Under the pieces are notes generated by a model, which ran no database searches, was not told where the DNA came from, and saw only the letters and a list, made by a program, of their open reading frames with translations. Positions 42,627 through 51,791 of a DNA stretch of 64,000 nt are shown here, in pieces. Within the stretch, counting starts at the first letter, position 1. Every line of letters starts with the position of its first letter. Position numbers and translations under genes: made by a program. The stretch is from RYN-133 sp036497285 (GTDB lineage Bacteria; Actinomycetota; Actinomycetes; Mycobacteriales; Jatrophihabitantaceae), in assembly GCA_036497285.1 (NCBI GenBank), contig DASXJR010000061.1:35910-99909 (forward strand). Direction: 5' to 3'.

Positions 42627-42659
42627 TGCGCGGACCTTAGTACGCCCGGCCCGATCCGC

Positions 42660-43385
42660 GTGGCGAGCGGCGCACTCGCCCTCGCACTCGCGACGCTGGC
42701 AGTCGTTGCCGGCTGCACCACGTCCTCGCCGGGGCACGGCACGGGCGCGGGCGCGCCGTCGCCGGACACCAGCACGGCCGCCCCGAGCAGCCCGCAGCCG
42801 AGGACCCGGTCGAGTCGGCCGCGCTCCTCGTCCGTTCCGACGCACAGCAAGTCGCCGTCGTCAACATCGAGGACGTCGGCAGCACCTACTTCGACATCCC
42901 CGACACCGACCGGGTCGTCCTCCGGTGCGCACGCCGGGACGTACACCAAGCGCGGCAGTCCCAACAGCTGGTGCGGCTCCTCGCAGCTCGCGGTCACGTC
43001 GTCGCGGGGCGACGCGGGCATGGGCCACACCGGCGTCGTGCTGCAGTTCCTGAACAACTCGCACCAGCGGTGCATCCTCTACGGCTATCCCGGCGTCGAC
43101 GGCACGAACCGCGGCGGGCATTCGCGCGGACACGCCACCCGGACCACTGTCGGTTTTCTCGGCGGCTGCGGCTGTACGCACCCGCGTGGTGTGCTGCTTC
43201 GGCCCGGACAGGTCGCGTCGGCGCTCGTCGAGGGCGACGCGAGCCACCCGCGCTGCTCCGACCGGTACGCGGGGCTACTCGTCACGCCACCCAACACGTA
43301 CCGATCCACACCGTTGCGCGACGCTCCGGACGGCTGCGACTTCCAGGTGCATCCCACCGTGCCGGGCACCTCTGGCCAGGGCTGA
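42660..43385 (+). CDS. Secreted lipoprotein with DUF4232-like domain
   Basis: This protein has about 241 residues. A hydrophobic N terminus ends in a lipobox-like VVAGC, followed by a long Ser/Thr/Pro-rich linker (about 25-100) and a cysteine-containing domain (CGSSQLAVTSSRGDAGMGHTG, LQFLNNSHQRCILYGYPGV) typical of actinobacterial DUF4232 lipoproteins. The GTG at 42660 is the only plausible start in frame, but the signal peptide then lacks a good basic N-region, so the start is uncertain. Function unknown; cell envelope. Confidence 0.75.
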   Translation: MASGALALALATLAVVAGCTTSSPGHGTGAGAPSPDTSTAAPSSPQPRTRSSRPRSSSVPTHSKSPSSTSRTSAAPTSTSPTPTGSSSGAHAGTYTKRGSPNSWCGSSQLAVTSSRGDAGMGHTGVVLQFLNNSHQRCILYGYPGVDGTNRGGHSRGHATRTTVGFLGGCGCTHPRGVLLRPGQVASALVEGDASHPRCSDRYAGLLVTPPNTYRSTPLRDAPDGCDFQVHPTVPGTSGQG

Positions 43386-43419
43386 CTGCGTCGTCGGTGG
43401 CCGCGACTAGAACGGCGAC

Positions 43420-44118
43420 ATGGACATCGCGAACCGCACCGCGCTGGTGACCGGTGCCGCGATCGGGACAGGCCGGGCGATCGCCGTCGCGCTGGCCGCC
43501 GCCGGGGCGCAGGTGGTCGTCACCGACATCGACGAAGTCGGCGGTCGCGAGACGGTGCGCCGTGACCCGACCGGCCGGTGCCGGTTCCGCCGTCTGGACA
43601 TGACCGATCCCGGCGACATCGCCGCGGTGATCGGCAGCGAGCGGCCGCAGATCCTGGTGAACAACGCCGGCGGGGGCGGACACATCCCGCCACATTTTCC
43701 CGCCGCCGCCCCGCACCGGTGGCGCACGCTGATCGAGCTCAACCTGATCGGCCCGATGCACGCGGCGCAGGAAGCACTGGCGCCGATGCGCGAGTCCGGC
43801 GGCGGGGCGATCGTGAACATCGCGTCGACGGCAGGGCTCGGGCGCGAGCATTACCAGTCGCCCGAGTACGGCGCGGCCAAGGCCGGGTTGATCAGGTTCA
43901 CCACGGCGCTCGCCGAGGTGGCGGACGTCCGGGTCAACTGCGTCGTACCGGACTGGGTCGCCACCGAACGGGTGACGCCGGACGAGCGCGCGACCCGCCC
44001 GCCGCCGATCCCGCTCGAGGCGGTCGCCGCGGCAACCCTGCGACTGATCTGCGACAGCGCCCTGGCCGGGCGCGTCCTGGTACTCGACCGGGGCCGACCC
44101 GCCCGATTGTTGGATTAG
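43420..44118 (+). CDS. Short-chain dehydrogenase/reductase
   Basis: This is a 232-residue classical SDR with cofactor site TGAAIGTGRAIA, Asp in VVTDID (suggesting NAD rather than NADP), NNAGGGG, catalytic Ser in NIASTAG and the YxxxK pair in EYGAAKAG. The C-terminal substrate-binding part is short and ends RGRPARLLD. The substrate is unknown. It is followed 33 bases later by the AlkB-like gene. Confidence 0.9.
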   Translation: MDIANRTALVTGAAIGTGRAIAVALAAAGAQVVVTDIDEVGGRETVRRDPTGRCRFRRLDMTDPGDIAAVIGSERPQILVNNAGGGGHIPPHFPAAAPHRWRTLIELNLIGPMHAAQEALAPMRESGGGAIVNIASTAGLGREHYQSPEYGAAKAGLIRFTTALAEVADVRVNCVVPDWVATERVTPDERATRPPPIPLEAVAAATLRLICDSALAGRVLVLDRGRPARLLD

Positions 44119-44134
44119 CACACACGTTCTGCAC

Positions 44135-44151
44135 CGGCGTACCATTGCCGC
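44135..44151 (+). promoter_or_regulatory. Possible -10 of a leaderless AlkB-like transcript
   Basis: TACCAT sits six bases before ATG 44152 and no Shine-Dalgarno-like sequence is present. This is the spacing expected if transcription starts at the A of the ATG, common in actinomycetes. No convincing -35 is seen. Confidence 0.3.
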
Positions 44152-44775
44152 ATGCCCGCTGCGTTCCAGGCTTCGCTGCTCGACGCGATGATCGAGCCGG
44201 TCGTGACCCCGCTGCGGCCGACCCGCACCCTGCTGTCCGGGGGCGCCTGGATCGATGTGCAGCGCGGCTGGCTGCAGGGTGCGGACGTGCTGTTCGAGCG
44301 GCTGCGCGACTCGGTGTCGTGGCGCGCCGAGCGGCGGCGGATGTACGAGCGGACGGTCGACGTGCCGCGACTGCTCGCCTTCTATGACCAGTCGATGCCG
44401 CTGCCCGACCCCGTCGTCGTCGCGCTCAAAGCGGCGTTGGACGAGGGCTACGAATCCGAACTCGGCGAACCGTTCGCGACCGCCGGGCTGTGCCTGTACC
44501 GGGACGGACGCGACAGCGTCGCCTGGCACGGCGACCGCATCGGTCGCAGTTCCACCGAGGACACCATCGTCGCGATCGTCGTGCTCGGCGAACCGCGAGC
44601 GTTCCTGCTGCGGCCGCGCGGCGGTGGCGCCACCCTGCGGCACGATCTCGGCCACGGCGACCTGATCGTCATGGGCGGCAGTGCTCAGCGCACCTGGGAA
44701 CACGCCGTGCCGAAGTCCGCGCGGCACACCGGCCCGCGGATCAGCATCCAGTTCCGCCCCCTTGATGTGCGGTAA
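44152..44775 (+). CDS. AlkB-like 2-oxoglutarate/Fe(II) dioxygenase
   Basis: This 207-residue protein of the AlkB superfamily oxidatively removes alkyl groups from nucleic-acid bases. The iron-binding HxD is in AWHGDRIG, the distal His in TWEHAVPK and the 2-oxoglutarate-binding Arg in GPRISIQFRP. LCLYRDGRDSVAWHGD matches the family pattern (YxxGxDxxxxHxD). The strand LVMGG-like LIVMGGSAQRTW is also standard. A repair role against alkylation is likely; the substrate class (DNA or RNA) is not visible. Confidence 0.9.
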   Translation: MPAAFQASLLDAMIEPVVTPLRPTRTLLSGGAWIDVQRGWLQGADVLFERLRDSVSWRAERRRMYERTVDVPRLLAFYDQSMPLPDPVVVALKAALDEGYESELGEPFATAGLCLYRDGRDSVAWHGDRIGRSSTEDTIVAIVVLGEPRAFLLRPRGGGATLRHDLGHGDLIVMGGSAQRTWEHAVPKSARHTGPRISIQFRPLDVR

Positions 44776-44843
44776 CAACCGCCTGGATCGATCGCGATCT
44801 GGCCCGCTCACTTCGTTCGGGGCTTGATCCTCCCTTCTGGGAT

Positions 44844-45668
44844 CTACAAACCCAAGTTCAGCTTGACCACTCGGTCCCAGACTTTGCCGGGAGTCACCGC
44901 GCGGGTCGTGATCAGGGCGCGCGCCGCGGGCGTGACGACGTAGCGGCTGCGTGGGTGCCGGGCGGTCAGCGCGCGCGCGACCGCTTTGGCCACCGCCTCC
45001 GGCGGCGCGGTCAGCAGCCGGTTCTCGTACGACTGCGCCATGGCCTTCTCGACTGTTTCGGTCGCGTCCCGATACGGCGAATCGGACTGTGTGGAACCGG
45101 TCATCGTCTCGGTGGCGGTCGAGCCGAATCGGGTGGTGATCAAACCCGGCTCGACGATGACGACCTGCACGCCGAACGGCGCCACCTCGACCCGCAGCGC
45201 GTCCGAGATCGCCTCCACCGCGTGCTTGGACGCGTGGTAGTAGCCGCCGTACGGGAAGGTGATCCGCCCGCCCATCGACGAGATGTTGACGATCCGGCCG
45301 CTGCCCGCGGCTCGCATCGACGGCAGCACCAACTGCGTCAACCGCGACAGCCCGAACACGTTCGTCTCGAACTGACGGCGGACCGCATCCATCGGTACGT
45401 CCTCGATCGCGCCGTACTCGCCGTAACCGGCGTTGTTGACGAGCGCGCCGACGCGGCCATGCGCTTGCACGATCTCGTCCACGACCGCAGCCATCGATGC
45501 CTCATCGGTCACGTCCAGCGCACGGACGGACGCGCCGTCCAGCCCGTCCAACGACGCCGGCTTGCGCGCGGTGGCGTACACCGTCTGGCCGGACTCGACC
45601 AGGCGGCGAGCAACCGCCGCGCCGATACCCGACGAGCATCCGGTGATCAGGATCGGTCCGAGCGTCAT
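44844..45668 (-). CDS. Short-chain dehydrogenase/reductase
   Basis: This is a 274-residue classical SDR with TGCSSGIGAAVARRL, NNAGYGEYGAIEDVP, NISSMGGR and the catalytic Tyr/Lys in YYHASKHAVE. YATARKP after beta-2 suggests NADP(H) use. It resembles the oxidoreductases acting on hydrophobic alcohols/ketones (retinol-dehydrogenase-like), but the substrate is unknown. The ATG overlaps the antiporter stop by four bases, so it is translated from the same transcript. Confidence 0.9.
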   Translation of the reverse strand: MTLGPILITGCSSGIGAAVARRLVESGQTVYATARKPASLDGLDGASVRALDVTDEASMAAVVDEIVQAHGRVGALVNNAGYGEYGAIEDVPMDAVRRQFETNVFGLSRLTQLVLPSMRAAGSGRIVNISSMGGRITFPYGGYYHASKHAVEAISDALRVEVAPFGVQVVIVEPGLITTRFGSTATETMTGSTQSDSPYRDATETVEKAMAQSYENRLLTAPPEAVAKAVARALTARHPRSRYVVTPAARALITTRAVTPGKVWDRVVKLNLGL

Positions 45669-47137
45669 CGTTGTCTCCTCGATTCAGGTCCTTCGAAGAC
45701 CTCTTTGAGCGCATCCTCGTCGCCGAGCACGAGGACCCGGTCGTCCGGGTGCAGTCGGGTGTCCCCGCGGATCGCGACCAGTCCACGGTCGCGGATCACG
45801 AAACTGATCCACGCGTCCTCCGGCAACTCGGCCAGCTCGGCGATCCGGCGCCCGTCCGCAGGCGCGCCGGCGCGCACCACGAACTCGTGCACGCCTTCCG
45901 GTTCGTCGCGCAGTCGCACGCCGAGCGCCCAGGGCTCCGGTTCGATCGGTTGCATCGGCACGCGCAGCTTGGCCGCGGCCACCGGGGCGAGGCTGCCCTG
46001 CACGAGCACCGAGAAGATCACGACGACAACCACGATCCCGTAGAGCCGGATCGACTGCGACACGTGTGCACCCAGCATCTGCTCGCCGAGCAGTAGTGGC
46101 ACCGCGCCCTTGAGACCGGCGAAGAGGACGAACGCGGTCTCGTTGCGGCGCAGCCGCGCCGGCAGCAGACAGAGCCCGACAAACAAAGGACGGACGGCGA
46201 ATGCGACGACCGCTGCCAGCACCAGGCCCGGCACCAGCACGTCCGACCTCGTCAGTACGCCGAGGTCGACCGTGAGCCCGAGCACCACGAACGCGACGAT
46301 CTCGGCCAGACCCGCGATCGCCTGGTGGAACCGCTCGATCTCCCGCTTGTACGGCGCGCGCTCGTCGCCGACCACGATTCCCGCCACGAACACCGCGAGG
46401 AATCCAGAACCGTGCGCGACCGCAGCAATCCCGAACAGCAGTGCCGCACAGACCATCGTCCGCAACGGGTAGAGACCTTCGCTCGGCAGAGCGACCCGGC
46501 GCATGAACCACAGCAATGTTCGCCCGCCGAGCAGTCCGACCACGGCGCCGATGACCATCTGCAACAGGAACTGTCCGACGACGGTGCCGAACGTGCCGAC
46601 GCCCAGGTGTCCGGCGGTGAGCAGGCCGGCCATCAGCGCGATGCCGACGGGGTCGTTCGCGCCGGACTCGCCCTCGAGAATCGTCCCGCTGCGCCCGGCG
46701 ATCTCACGCTGGCCCAGGACCGAGAACACCACCGCGGGGTCGGTGGGCGCGACCGCCGTCGCGACAAGCAGGGCGAGGAACCACGCGAGACCGAACGCGT
46801 AGTGCAACAGCACGGCTCCACCCGCGGCGGTCAGGAAGGTGCCCGCGACGCCGACCAGCGCGATCGGCCCGGCGGCGGCCCGGAACCGCTTCGCACCGAT
46901 GTGCATGCCGCCGTCGAACAGGATGTAGATCAGCGCGACGGTGAGGATCTCTTCGACGACCCGCTCGGGCGGCGTGTGTAGTGGCGGCACCAGTTTCACC
47001 GCGATCGCTGAAGCCACGAGCACGAGCAGCGGCACCGGGACGCGCAGCCGCTCGGTCAGTCGGTTGGACATCACCGCGACCAGTCCGACGACGGCGCACA
47101 GGAGCACGATCAGCGCGAAGTGTCGGGCCTGGTCCAC
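45665..47137 (-). CDS. CPA1-family K+ or Na+/H+ antiporter with C-terminal TrkA-C domain
   Basis: This 490-residue membrane protein has about 12-13 helices (residues 5-395) with the antiporter ion-site motif VAPTDPAVVFSVLG and GESGANDPVGIAL. A cytosolic RCK/TrkA-C-like domain follows (HEFVVRAGAPADGRRIAEL to DDRVLVLGDEDAL). This is the NhaP2/CvrA type layout used for K+/H+ exchange and pH or osmotic balance. GTG 47137 has GAGGAA six bases upstream; the frame is open further but would precede the first helix with shadow sequence. Confidence 0.9.
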   Translation of the reverse strand: MDQARHFALIVLLCAVVGLVAVMSNRLTERLRVPVPLLVLVASAIAVKLVPPLHTPPERVVEEILTVALIYILFDGGMHIGAKRFRAAAGPIALVGVAGTFLTAAGGAVLLHYAFGLAWFLALLVATAVAPTDPAVVFSVLGQREIAGRSGTILEGESGANDPVGIALMAGLLTAGHLGVGTFGTVVGQFLLQMVIGAVVGLLGGRTLLWFMRRVALPSEGLYPLRTMVCAALLFGIAAVAHGSGFLAVFVAGIVVGDERAPYKREIERFHQAIAGLAEIVAFVVLGLTVDLGVLTRSDVLVPGLVLAAVVAFAVRPLFVGLCLLPARLRRNETAFVLFAGLKGAVPLLLGEQMLGAHVSQSIRLYGIVVVVVIFSVLVQGSLAPVAAAKLRVPMQPIEPEPWALGVRLRDEPEGVHEFVVRAGAPADGRRIAELAELPEDAWISFVIRDRGLVAIRGDTRLHPDDRVLVLGDEDALKEVFEGPESRRQR

Positions 47138-47228
47138 GTGGAATTCCTCAGGGCAGCGGCGAACACGGTGCCGACCAGACTTCCCGGCGCGCCCTGTTCC
47201 GTTGCCCAGCCTAGGGCAGTATCGGGGT

Positions 47229-47540
47229 ATGACGAACGACGGCGAGGCGAGCACGCACCGGCGGCGCCGGCGCCGCAACCTGCCGCGGCAGGGTCCGCTG
47301 CCCGGACCGAACGCGGCACCGGGCGGGTCGACCCCGGAGGCCGAGCGGCCGCACCGCAAGCAGGCCGCTCGCGACTCCGGTGAGCGCGGGCTGCGCGACA
47401 TCGTCGGCGCGGGACGCTCGCAGCTCGGCGTGAGCGGCGCGCTGCGCGGGCGCGATGTCGACCGCCCGACCGACGAGGACCTCGCCGAGGCCGAGGAGAC
47501 GCTGCAGATCGTGCGGCGGCACTGGACTCCGCCGGCTTGA
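47229..47540 (+). CDS. Small unknown basic protein
   Basis: This 103-residue protein has a very arginine-rich N terminus (RRRRRRNLPRQG), a flexible Pro/Gly part and a helical acidic C terminus (DEDLAEAEETLQIVRRHW). No domain is recognised. Third-position GC is high, as in its neighbours, which supports real coding. It is divergent from the antiporter gene. The basic N terminus could bind nucleic acid; that is speculation. Confidence 0.65.
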   Translation: MTNDGEASTHRRRRRRNLPRQGPLPGPNAAPGGSTPEAERPHRKQAARDSGERGLRDIVGAGRSQLGVSGALRGRDVDRPTDEDLAEAEETLQIVRRHWTPPA

Positions 47541-47558
47541 GCGCTTGAACGCATCGGC

Positions 47559-47584
47559 GGCCGCGCGGACGAATCCGCGCGGCC
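47559..47584. terminator. Strong GC hairpin between convergent genes
   Basis: Exact 10-bp arms GGCCGCGCGG and CCGCGCGGCC flank the loop ACGAAT; pairing continues with CGG/CCG after one mismatch. It lies just after the small basic-protein gene and before the 3' end of the convergent secreted-protein gene. No T-run, as is usual for high-GC actinomycete terminators. Confidence 0.65.
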
Positions 47585-47655
47585 ACCGACCGAAGTGCTG
47601 GCTAGTCACCCCACTGAACCGCCTGGAAAGATTGGCGATTCCGCGAGGACCCCGA

Positions 47656-48315
47656 CTAGCTGATCTTGATCTTGCCCGCCGTCGTGGTCACGGTGTAGGT
47701 GCCCTTGAACACGAGCTTGTCACCGTTGTTGATCTGATTCACGCAATTGCCTACGTTGCTGGCTTTCAGGACGTGGCCGCTGCCCGTCCGCGGAGCCAGG
47801 GTCAGCTTGCCCGTCGAGTTCGTATAGGTGCCGTCGGCCGCGCCCTTCACCGTGAACTTGCAGCCGGACAGGCTGGTCGTAACGTTCGCGATGACGTTGC
47901 TGATGAACACCTTGGTGACGCCGTTGACCGGACGCGCAGCACCGTTCAGGTACCAGGTGCCTACCTGCTTCGGGGTCAGCTTGAGCCCGAGCGGACCGGT
48001 GCAGGTCGTCCAGGTGGTCTTGGTAATGGTGGCTGCCCGGGTGCCCGACACGTGCGCACCAAGCTTCATGACACCGGACGCAGTGGCCGACACACACCTG
48101 GTCTGGGTGCCGTTGCTGGCATCGTTGAACTGGATCGCCGGCTTTGCCGACGTACCGGTGGCCTTACCGGTGTAGGCGATCGTGCCGCTCGTCTTCGTGC
48201 CTGCGGTGATCTTGTAGTTCGGCGCGGCGGCGAACGCGGTGGCCGCAAGACCGATGGCCGCCGCCGATGCGGCGATACCGACCATGGCGGTCTTGGCAAT
48301 TCTGCGGTTGATCAT
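47656..48315 (-). CDS. Secreted protein of unknown function
   Basis: This is a 219-residue exported protein. The signal peptide MINRRIAKTAMVGIAASAAA runs on to a likely AFA cleavage site near residue 31. The mature protein is Thr/Ser/Gly-rich and beta-rich, with paired cysteines (RCVSATASG, WTTCTGPLG, SGCKFTVKG, GNCVNQ) that may form disulfides. No enzyme motif is seen. ATG 48315 follows AGAGAGGA at long spacing. It is divergent from another secreted protein and close to the mce operon, so a cell-envelope role is possible. Confidence 0.75.
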   Translation of the reverse strand: MINRRIAKTAMVGIAASAAAIGLAATAFAAAPNYKITAGTKTSGTIAYTGKATGTSAKPAIQFNDASNGTQTRCVSATASGVMKLGAHVSGTRAATITKTTWTTCTGPLGLKLTPKQVGTWYLNGAARPVNGVTKVFISNVIANVTTSLSGCKFTVKGAADGTYTNSTGKLTLAPRTGSGHVLKASNVGNCVNQINNGDKLVFKGTYTVTTTAGKIKIS

Positions 48316-48366
48316 GTGCTCGATCAGGTCCTCTCTGATAACGACTGGTGGTACCCGGCGCACCTG

Positions 48367-48494
48367 CCGTGCGGGATACCGGCGCGAGCACGCTAACCCG
48401 ATCCGGCGACGAAACCGCAGCGTCTCAGAAATCCCGCACGGTAGTTGGTCTTGACGTACGGACCGGCTCGATGAAGTTGGGACGCACGTCCCAA
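48367..48494. promoter_or_regulatory. Inverted repeats in the divergent secreted-protein promoter region
   Basis: CCGTGCGGGAT (48367-48377) and ATCCCGCACGG (48431-48441) are exact 11-bp inverse copies 53 bases apart. TTGGGACG-CA-CGTCCCAA (48477-48494) is a perfect operator-like palindrome. Both lie in the 242-base gap between the two divergent secreted-protein genes and could bind a shared regulator. Confidence 0.45.
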
Positions 48495-48521
48495 TTGATT
48501 GTTGGAACCGGGCGTGGCGTG

Positions 48522-48551
48522 TTGCTCGCTGATTTCGGCACGCCCTAGCCT
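48522..48551 (+). promoter_or_regulatory. Predicted leaderless promoter of the 271-residue secreted protein
   Basis: A -35 TTGCTC (48522-48527), an 18-base spacer and a -10 TAGCCT (48546-48551) stop six bases before ATG 48558, with no ribosome binding site between. This is the geometry of a leaderless actinomycete mRNA. Confidence 0.4.
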
Positions 48552-48557
48552 GCCCGC

Positions 48558-49373
48558 ATGATCTCGCGCCGGTCGGTCGCGGCCGTCGCGGCGCTCACGC
48601 TGACCACCGTCGGCACCCTCTCCGGCGCTGCCGCAGCCCCGGCGACGAACCTGCTGTCGAGCTACGCTCCGGCCGGCATACGGCCGATCCCGGCCGCAGC
48701 GGAGAACGCCGCGCTCGTCGACGGCACCACCACAGTGCGCAAGGCGAAGACGGTGGTCACCCTGCCCCGCACGCTGCTTCGCGTCTACGCGAACAAGACC
48801 TCCGTCGACCGGAAGAACATCCTCTACAGCCAGTCGCCGACGTGGGCGGTGTCCCACCGCGGCAAGCACCCGCGCTTCGGCATCTTCCCGGTCGCGCACA
48901 GCGCGGTGCTCGGCTTCGGCGCTCTCCCGATCACCGCGGACCTGCATCTGAGCCAGCTCGTCCGGCACGGGCAGATCGTCCCGATCATCGTGCACTCCAG
49001 GGCGGGGCTGCACTTCCCGTTCAGGCAGTTCCCGACCAATGTGACCGGCAGCGTGAGTGTGCGCGTGTCGAATGTGCGGGTCGACCAGGTGCCGCTACAG
49101 GTGGGGCCGAACTGTCACACCGTCGTACCGATGAGACTGCGGCTCACCGGGAACACCCCCGCCTACAACCTGTTCACGGGTGGCCCGCTTCGCGGCAAAG
49201 CCACCATCCCGCCGTTCACCGGGTGCGGCACGGGCGGCGACGACCTCGACCCGCTGCTCACCGGCACGATTTCCGGCCCGGGCAACACGATCAACCAGCA
49301 ACAAGGCCAACTCGCGGTCTGGACGACGAAAAATCCCAGCGACTGCAGCGGCTGCCGACCGCCCACACCCTGA
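48558..49373 (+). CDS. Secreted protein of unknown function
   Basis: This 271-residue protein has a signal peptide (MISRRSVAAVAALTLTTVGT, cleavage near AAAAPA). The mature part is beta-rich, with VVTLPRTLLRVYANKTSVDR, repeated SVRVSNVRVDQVPLQVG strands and cysteines in the last third (GPNCHT, TGCGTGG, DCSGC). No known domain is recognised. It may be an extracytoplasmic envelope protein. It ends four bases before the convergent end of the PucR-type regulator. Confidence 0.75.
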   Translation: MISRRSVAAVAALTLTTVGTLSGAAAAPATNLLSSYAPAGIRPIPAAAENAALVDGTTTVRKAKTVVTLPRTLLRVYANKTSVDRKNILYSQSPTWAVSHRGKHPRFGIFPVAHSAVLGFGALPITADLHLSQLVRHGQIVPIIVHSRAGLHFPFRQFPTNVTGSVSVRVSNVRVDQVPLQVGPNCHTVVPMRLRLTGNTPAYNLFTGGPLRGKATIPPFTGCGTGGDDLDPLLTGTISGPGNTINQQQGQLAVWTTKNPSDCSGCRPPTP

Positions 49374-49376
49374 CCG

Positions 49377-50654
49377 TCAACCGGCGGCCTCGCGCTGCCA
49401 CCGCGGCAGCGCCCACCGCAACGCGAGCAGGATCTCCAGGCGTGCGTCACGGTCGGCCAGCTGCGAGCCGAACATCGCCTGCAGCCGCCCGACGCGGTAG
49501 TGCACGGTCTGCCGGTGCGCGTTCATGGTCTGCGCCAGGTCGGCCTGGCTGCCGCCGTACTCGAGCCAGGCGGCAAGCAACCGGGCGAACTTCAGCCGGC
49601 GCGCGAGCGGCAGGTCGCACAGCGGCTGCAACCGTCGCGCCACGAGCACCGCACCGATCCCTGACTCGGCGTGCAGCAGCAGGGTCGGAACATGGTCGTC
49701 GCACACGACGAGGTCGTGGTCGGGCAACACGCCTTCGTCGCGCAGCCGCGCCGCCAGCCGGGCCCAGCGCAACGACTTCGGCGCGTCGACCAGCGACACC
49801 GTGCACCCCACCACCGCACGTCCGCCCGTCGCGGCGACGGCAGCGGCGAGCAACACCACGTCGACCGGTGCGGGCAGCACGACGAGCGGCACGGCCGCCT
49901 CGGGATCGACCAGAGCCCGCGGCCCGAACGCCGCGCCGGGATCCGTCAAGATGTCTTTCAATTCCATGACCAAGACCCGGTCGGGCACCGGCCAGCCGAC
50001 CCGGACAGCGAGTTCGGTGATCGACTCCGGCGAGGTCGTCGGCTGGTTGAGGATCATGCGGACGAGCCGGGTGCGTAGTCGGCCCTGGCCGTCCACGTCC
50101 TCGGCCCGGCCATCGGCAAATCCGTCCGCCGCGAGCTGCGCGAGCCGGTCGGCGAAGCTGAACACGAGCTCGGCGAGCCGCGCCACGATGTCGCTCGGCA
50201 GCGGGTTGCGCTCGGCCGCGGCGGCGATGCGACGCCACGCGATCAGTGCACCCAGCCGGAAGGCCGCCAGCAGCGCCTCGAGCGAGCGACCGTCCGTCGC
50301 CTCGCTGCGGCCCAGCTCGCGGAAGAACGCCTCGGTCTCGACGGTCGGTTCGCCCGTCCGGAAGATCTGGGTGACGAAGGTGACCAGCGCCTTCTCGGTG
50401 CTTTCCCGGATCGTGCGGGTGTGCCCGGCTTCGGCCGCCCAGCGGTACTCCGGGATGTCGCTCTGAACCCGCCGGCTGATCTCCCGGGCGATCTGCGGGA
50501 GCTCGCTCGGCAGCACGCCTTCGATCCAGCGCCGGGGCAGCCGAAGATCGGGCGCCGCGCTCACCCCAGCGGACTTAGCCACCTGGCCGACCCGCGGCGT
50601 CGGCCGGCTCGAGGTGTGTGCCCGGCGCGGCGTTGCGGCTTTCGTCGACGTCAT
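49377..50654 (-). CDS. PucR/CdaR-type transcriptional regulator
   Basis: This 425-residue regulator has a long helical N-terminal sensing region, a GGDEF-like middle and a C-terminal PucR helix-turn-helix (LLAAWLEYGGSQADLAQTMNAHRQTVHYRVGRLQ). ATG 50654 has AAGGAA about ten bases upstream; an extension further upstream is unlikely. It is divergent from the mce operon across 284 bases, a frequent arrangement, so it is the best candidate for its regulator. Confidence 0.88.
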   Translation of the reverse strand: MTSTKAATPRRAHTSSRPTPRVGQVAKSAGVSAAPDLRLPRRWIEGVLPSELPQIAREISRRVQSDIPEYRWAAEAGHTRTIRESTEKALVTFVTQIFRTGEPTVETEAFFRELGRSEATDGRSLEALLAAFRLGALIAWRRIAAAAERNPLPSDIVARLAELVFSFADRLAQLAADGFADGRAEDVDGQGRLRTRLVRMILNQPTTSPESITELAVRVGWPVPDRVLVMELKDILTDPGAAFGPRALVDPEAAVPLVVLPAPVDVVLLAAAVAATGGRAVVGCTVSLVDAPKSLRWARLAARLRDEGVLPDHDLVVCDDHVPTLLLHAESGIGAVLVARRLQPLCDLPLARRLKFARLLAAWLEYGGSQADLAQTMNAHRQTVHYRVGRLQAMFGSQLADRDARLEILLALRWALPRWQREAAG

Positions 50655-50938
50655 CAGTGTCCGTTCCTTGTGAGGCGATCGGACCGTATCGCACTTCGCG
50701 ACCTCAGAGGATTGCCGATTGTGCACTTTTGCCCGGGACGTCCGGTCACAATTTGGACGCAGGTCCAAGAACAGTGCCAGGGACTGTCCACAGGCGGCCG
50801 AAACGACGGCCACGTCGCTTGTTCAGGACGGGGCAATTCTTTAGGGTCCGCTGCGGTGAAGCAGGCATGTGATGGTCGCGCGAGCGCGCTCTGGTTGCGT
50901 GCTGCCCGGAACCAGGTCGCCGGGGCGGCGGCCCGAAG

Positions 50939-51790
50939 GTGAGCCTTTCCGACCTGCTCGATCCCGACCCGTCCACCGAACCGCCGCAACGCCAGCCGGC
51001 CGAGGTCGAGTACACCCGTCCCGGCTGGCTCACGCGCACACTCACGCACGTCGGCAAGTTGTTCGCACTCGCCCTCGAGGTCGTCCGGCTCACCTTCCGT
51101 CGGCCGTTCCAGGTCCGCGAACTCATCGAGCAGTTCTGGTTCGTCGCGAGCGTCTCGGTGCTGCCCGCCGCCCTGGTCGCGATTCCGTTCGGCGCGGTGA
51201 TCGCACTGCAACTGGGCTCGCTCACCGTGCAGATCGGTGCGCAGTCGTTCACCGGGGCGGCCAGCGTGCTCGCGGTCATCCAGCAGGCCAGCCCGATCGT
51301 CACCGCGCTCATGATCTCCGGCGCGGCCGGTTCGGCGATCTGCGCCGATCTCGGCGCGCGCACGATCCGCGACGAGATCGACGCCATGGCCGTGCTGGGC
51401 ATCTCCCCCATCCAGCGGCTGGTCGTGCCGCGCGTGCTCGCCGCGATGCTCGTCGCCGTGCTGTTGAACGGCATGGTCTCGGTGGTCGGTGTGGTGGGCG
51501 GCTACGGGTTCAACGTGCTGCTGCAGGGCGGCACGCCCGGTGCGTACCTGGCCAGCTTCGCCGCGCTCGCGCAGCCGTCGGACCTGTGGGTGGGCGAGAT
51601 CAAGGCGCTCGTGTTCGGCTTCATCGCCGGCGTCGTCGCCGCGTACCGGGGCCTGCACCCGGCGCCGGGACCGAAGGGCGTGGGCGACGCGGTCAACCAG
51701 TCCGTCGTGATCACGTTCGTGTTGACGTTCCTGTTCAACCTCGTCATCTCGACCCTCTACCTGCAGCTCGTCCCGGCGAAGGGCGCTTGA
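50939..51790 (+). CDS. yrbEA: MCE-transporter permease YrbEA (MlaE family)
   Basis: This 283-residue MlaE-family permease is one of the two that form the membrane core of an Mce lipid importer. About five helices are seen, with VLPAALVAIPFGAVIALQLGS, the loop ADLGARTIRDEIDAMAVLGI (EQxDAL-like coupling motif) and PRVLAAMLVAVLL. The start is GTG 50939, the first gene of the mce operon. Upstream 50655-50938 is a 284-base divergent spacer with no convincing promoter match. Confidence 0.93.
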   Translation: MSLSDLLDPDPSTEPPQRQPAEVEYTRPGWLTRTLTHVGKLFALALEVVRLTFRRPFQVRELIEQFWFVASVSVLPAALVAIPFGAVIALQLGSLTVQIGAQSFTGAASVLAVIQQASPIVTALMISGAAGSAICADLGARTIRDEIDAMAVLGISPIQRLVVPRVLAAMLVAVLLNGMVSVVGVVGGYGFNVLLQGGTPGAYLASFAALAQPSDLWVGEIKALVFGFIAGVVAAYRGLHPAPGPKGVGDAVNQSVVITFVLTFLFNLVISTLYLQLVPAKGA

Positions 51791-51791
51791 G

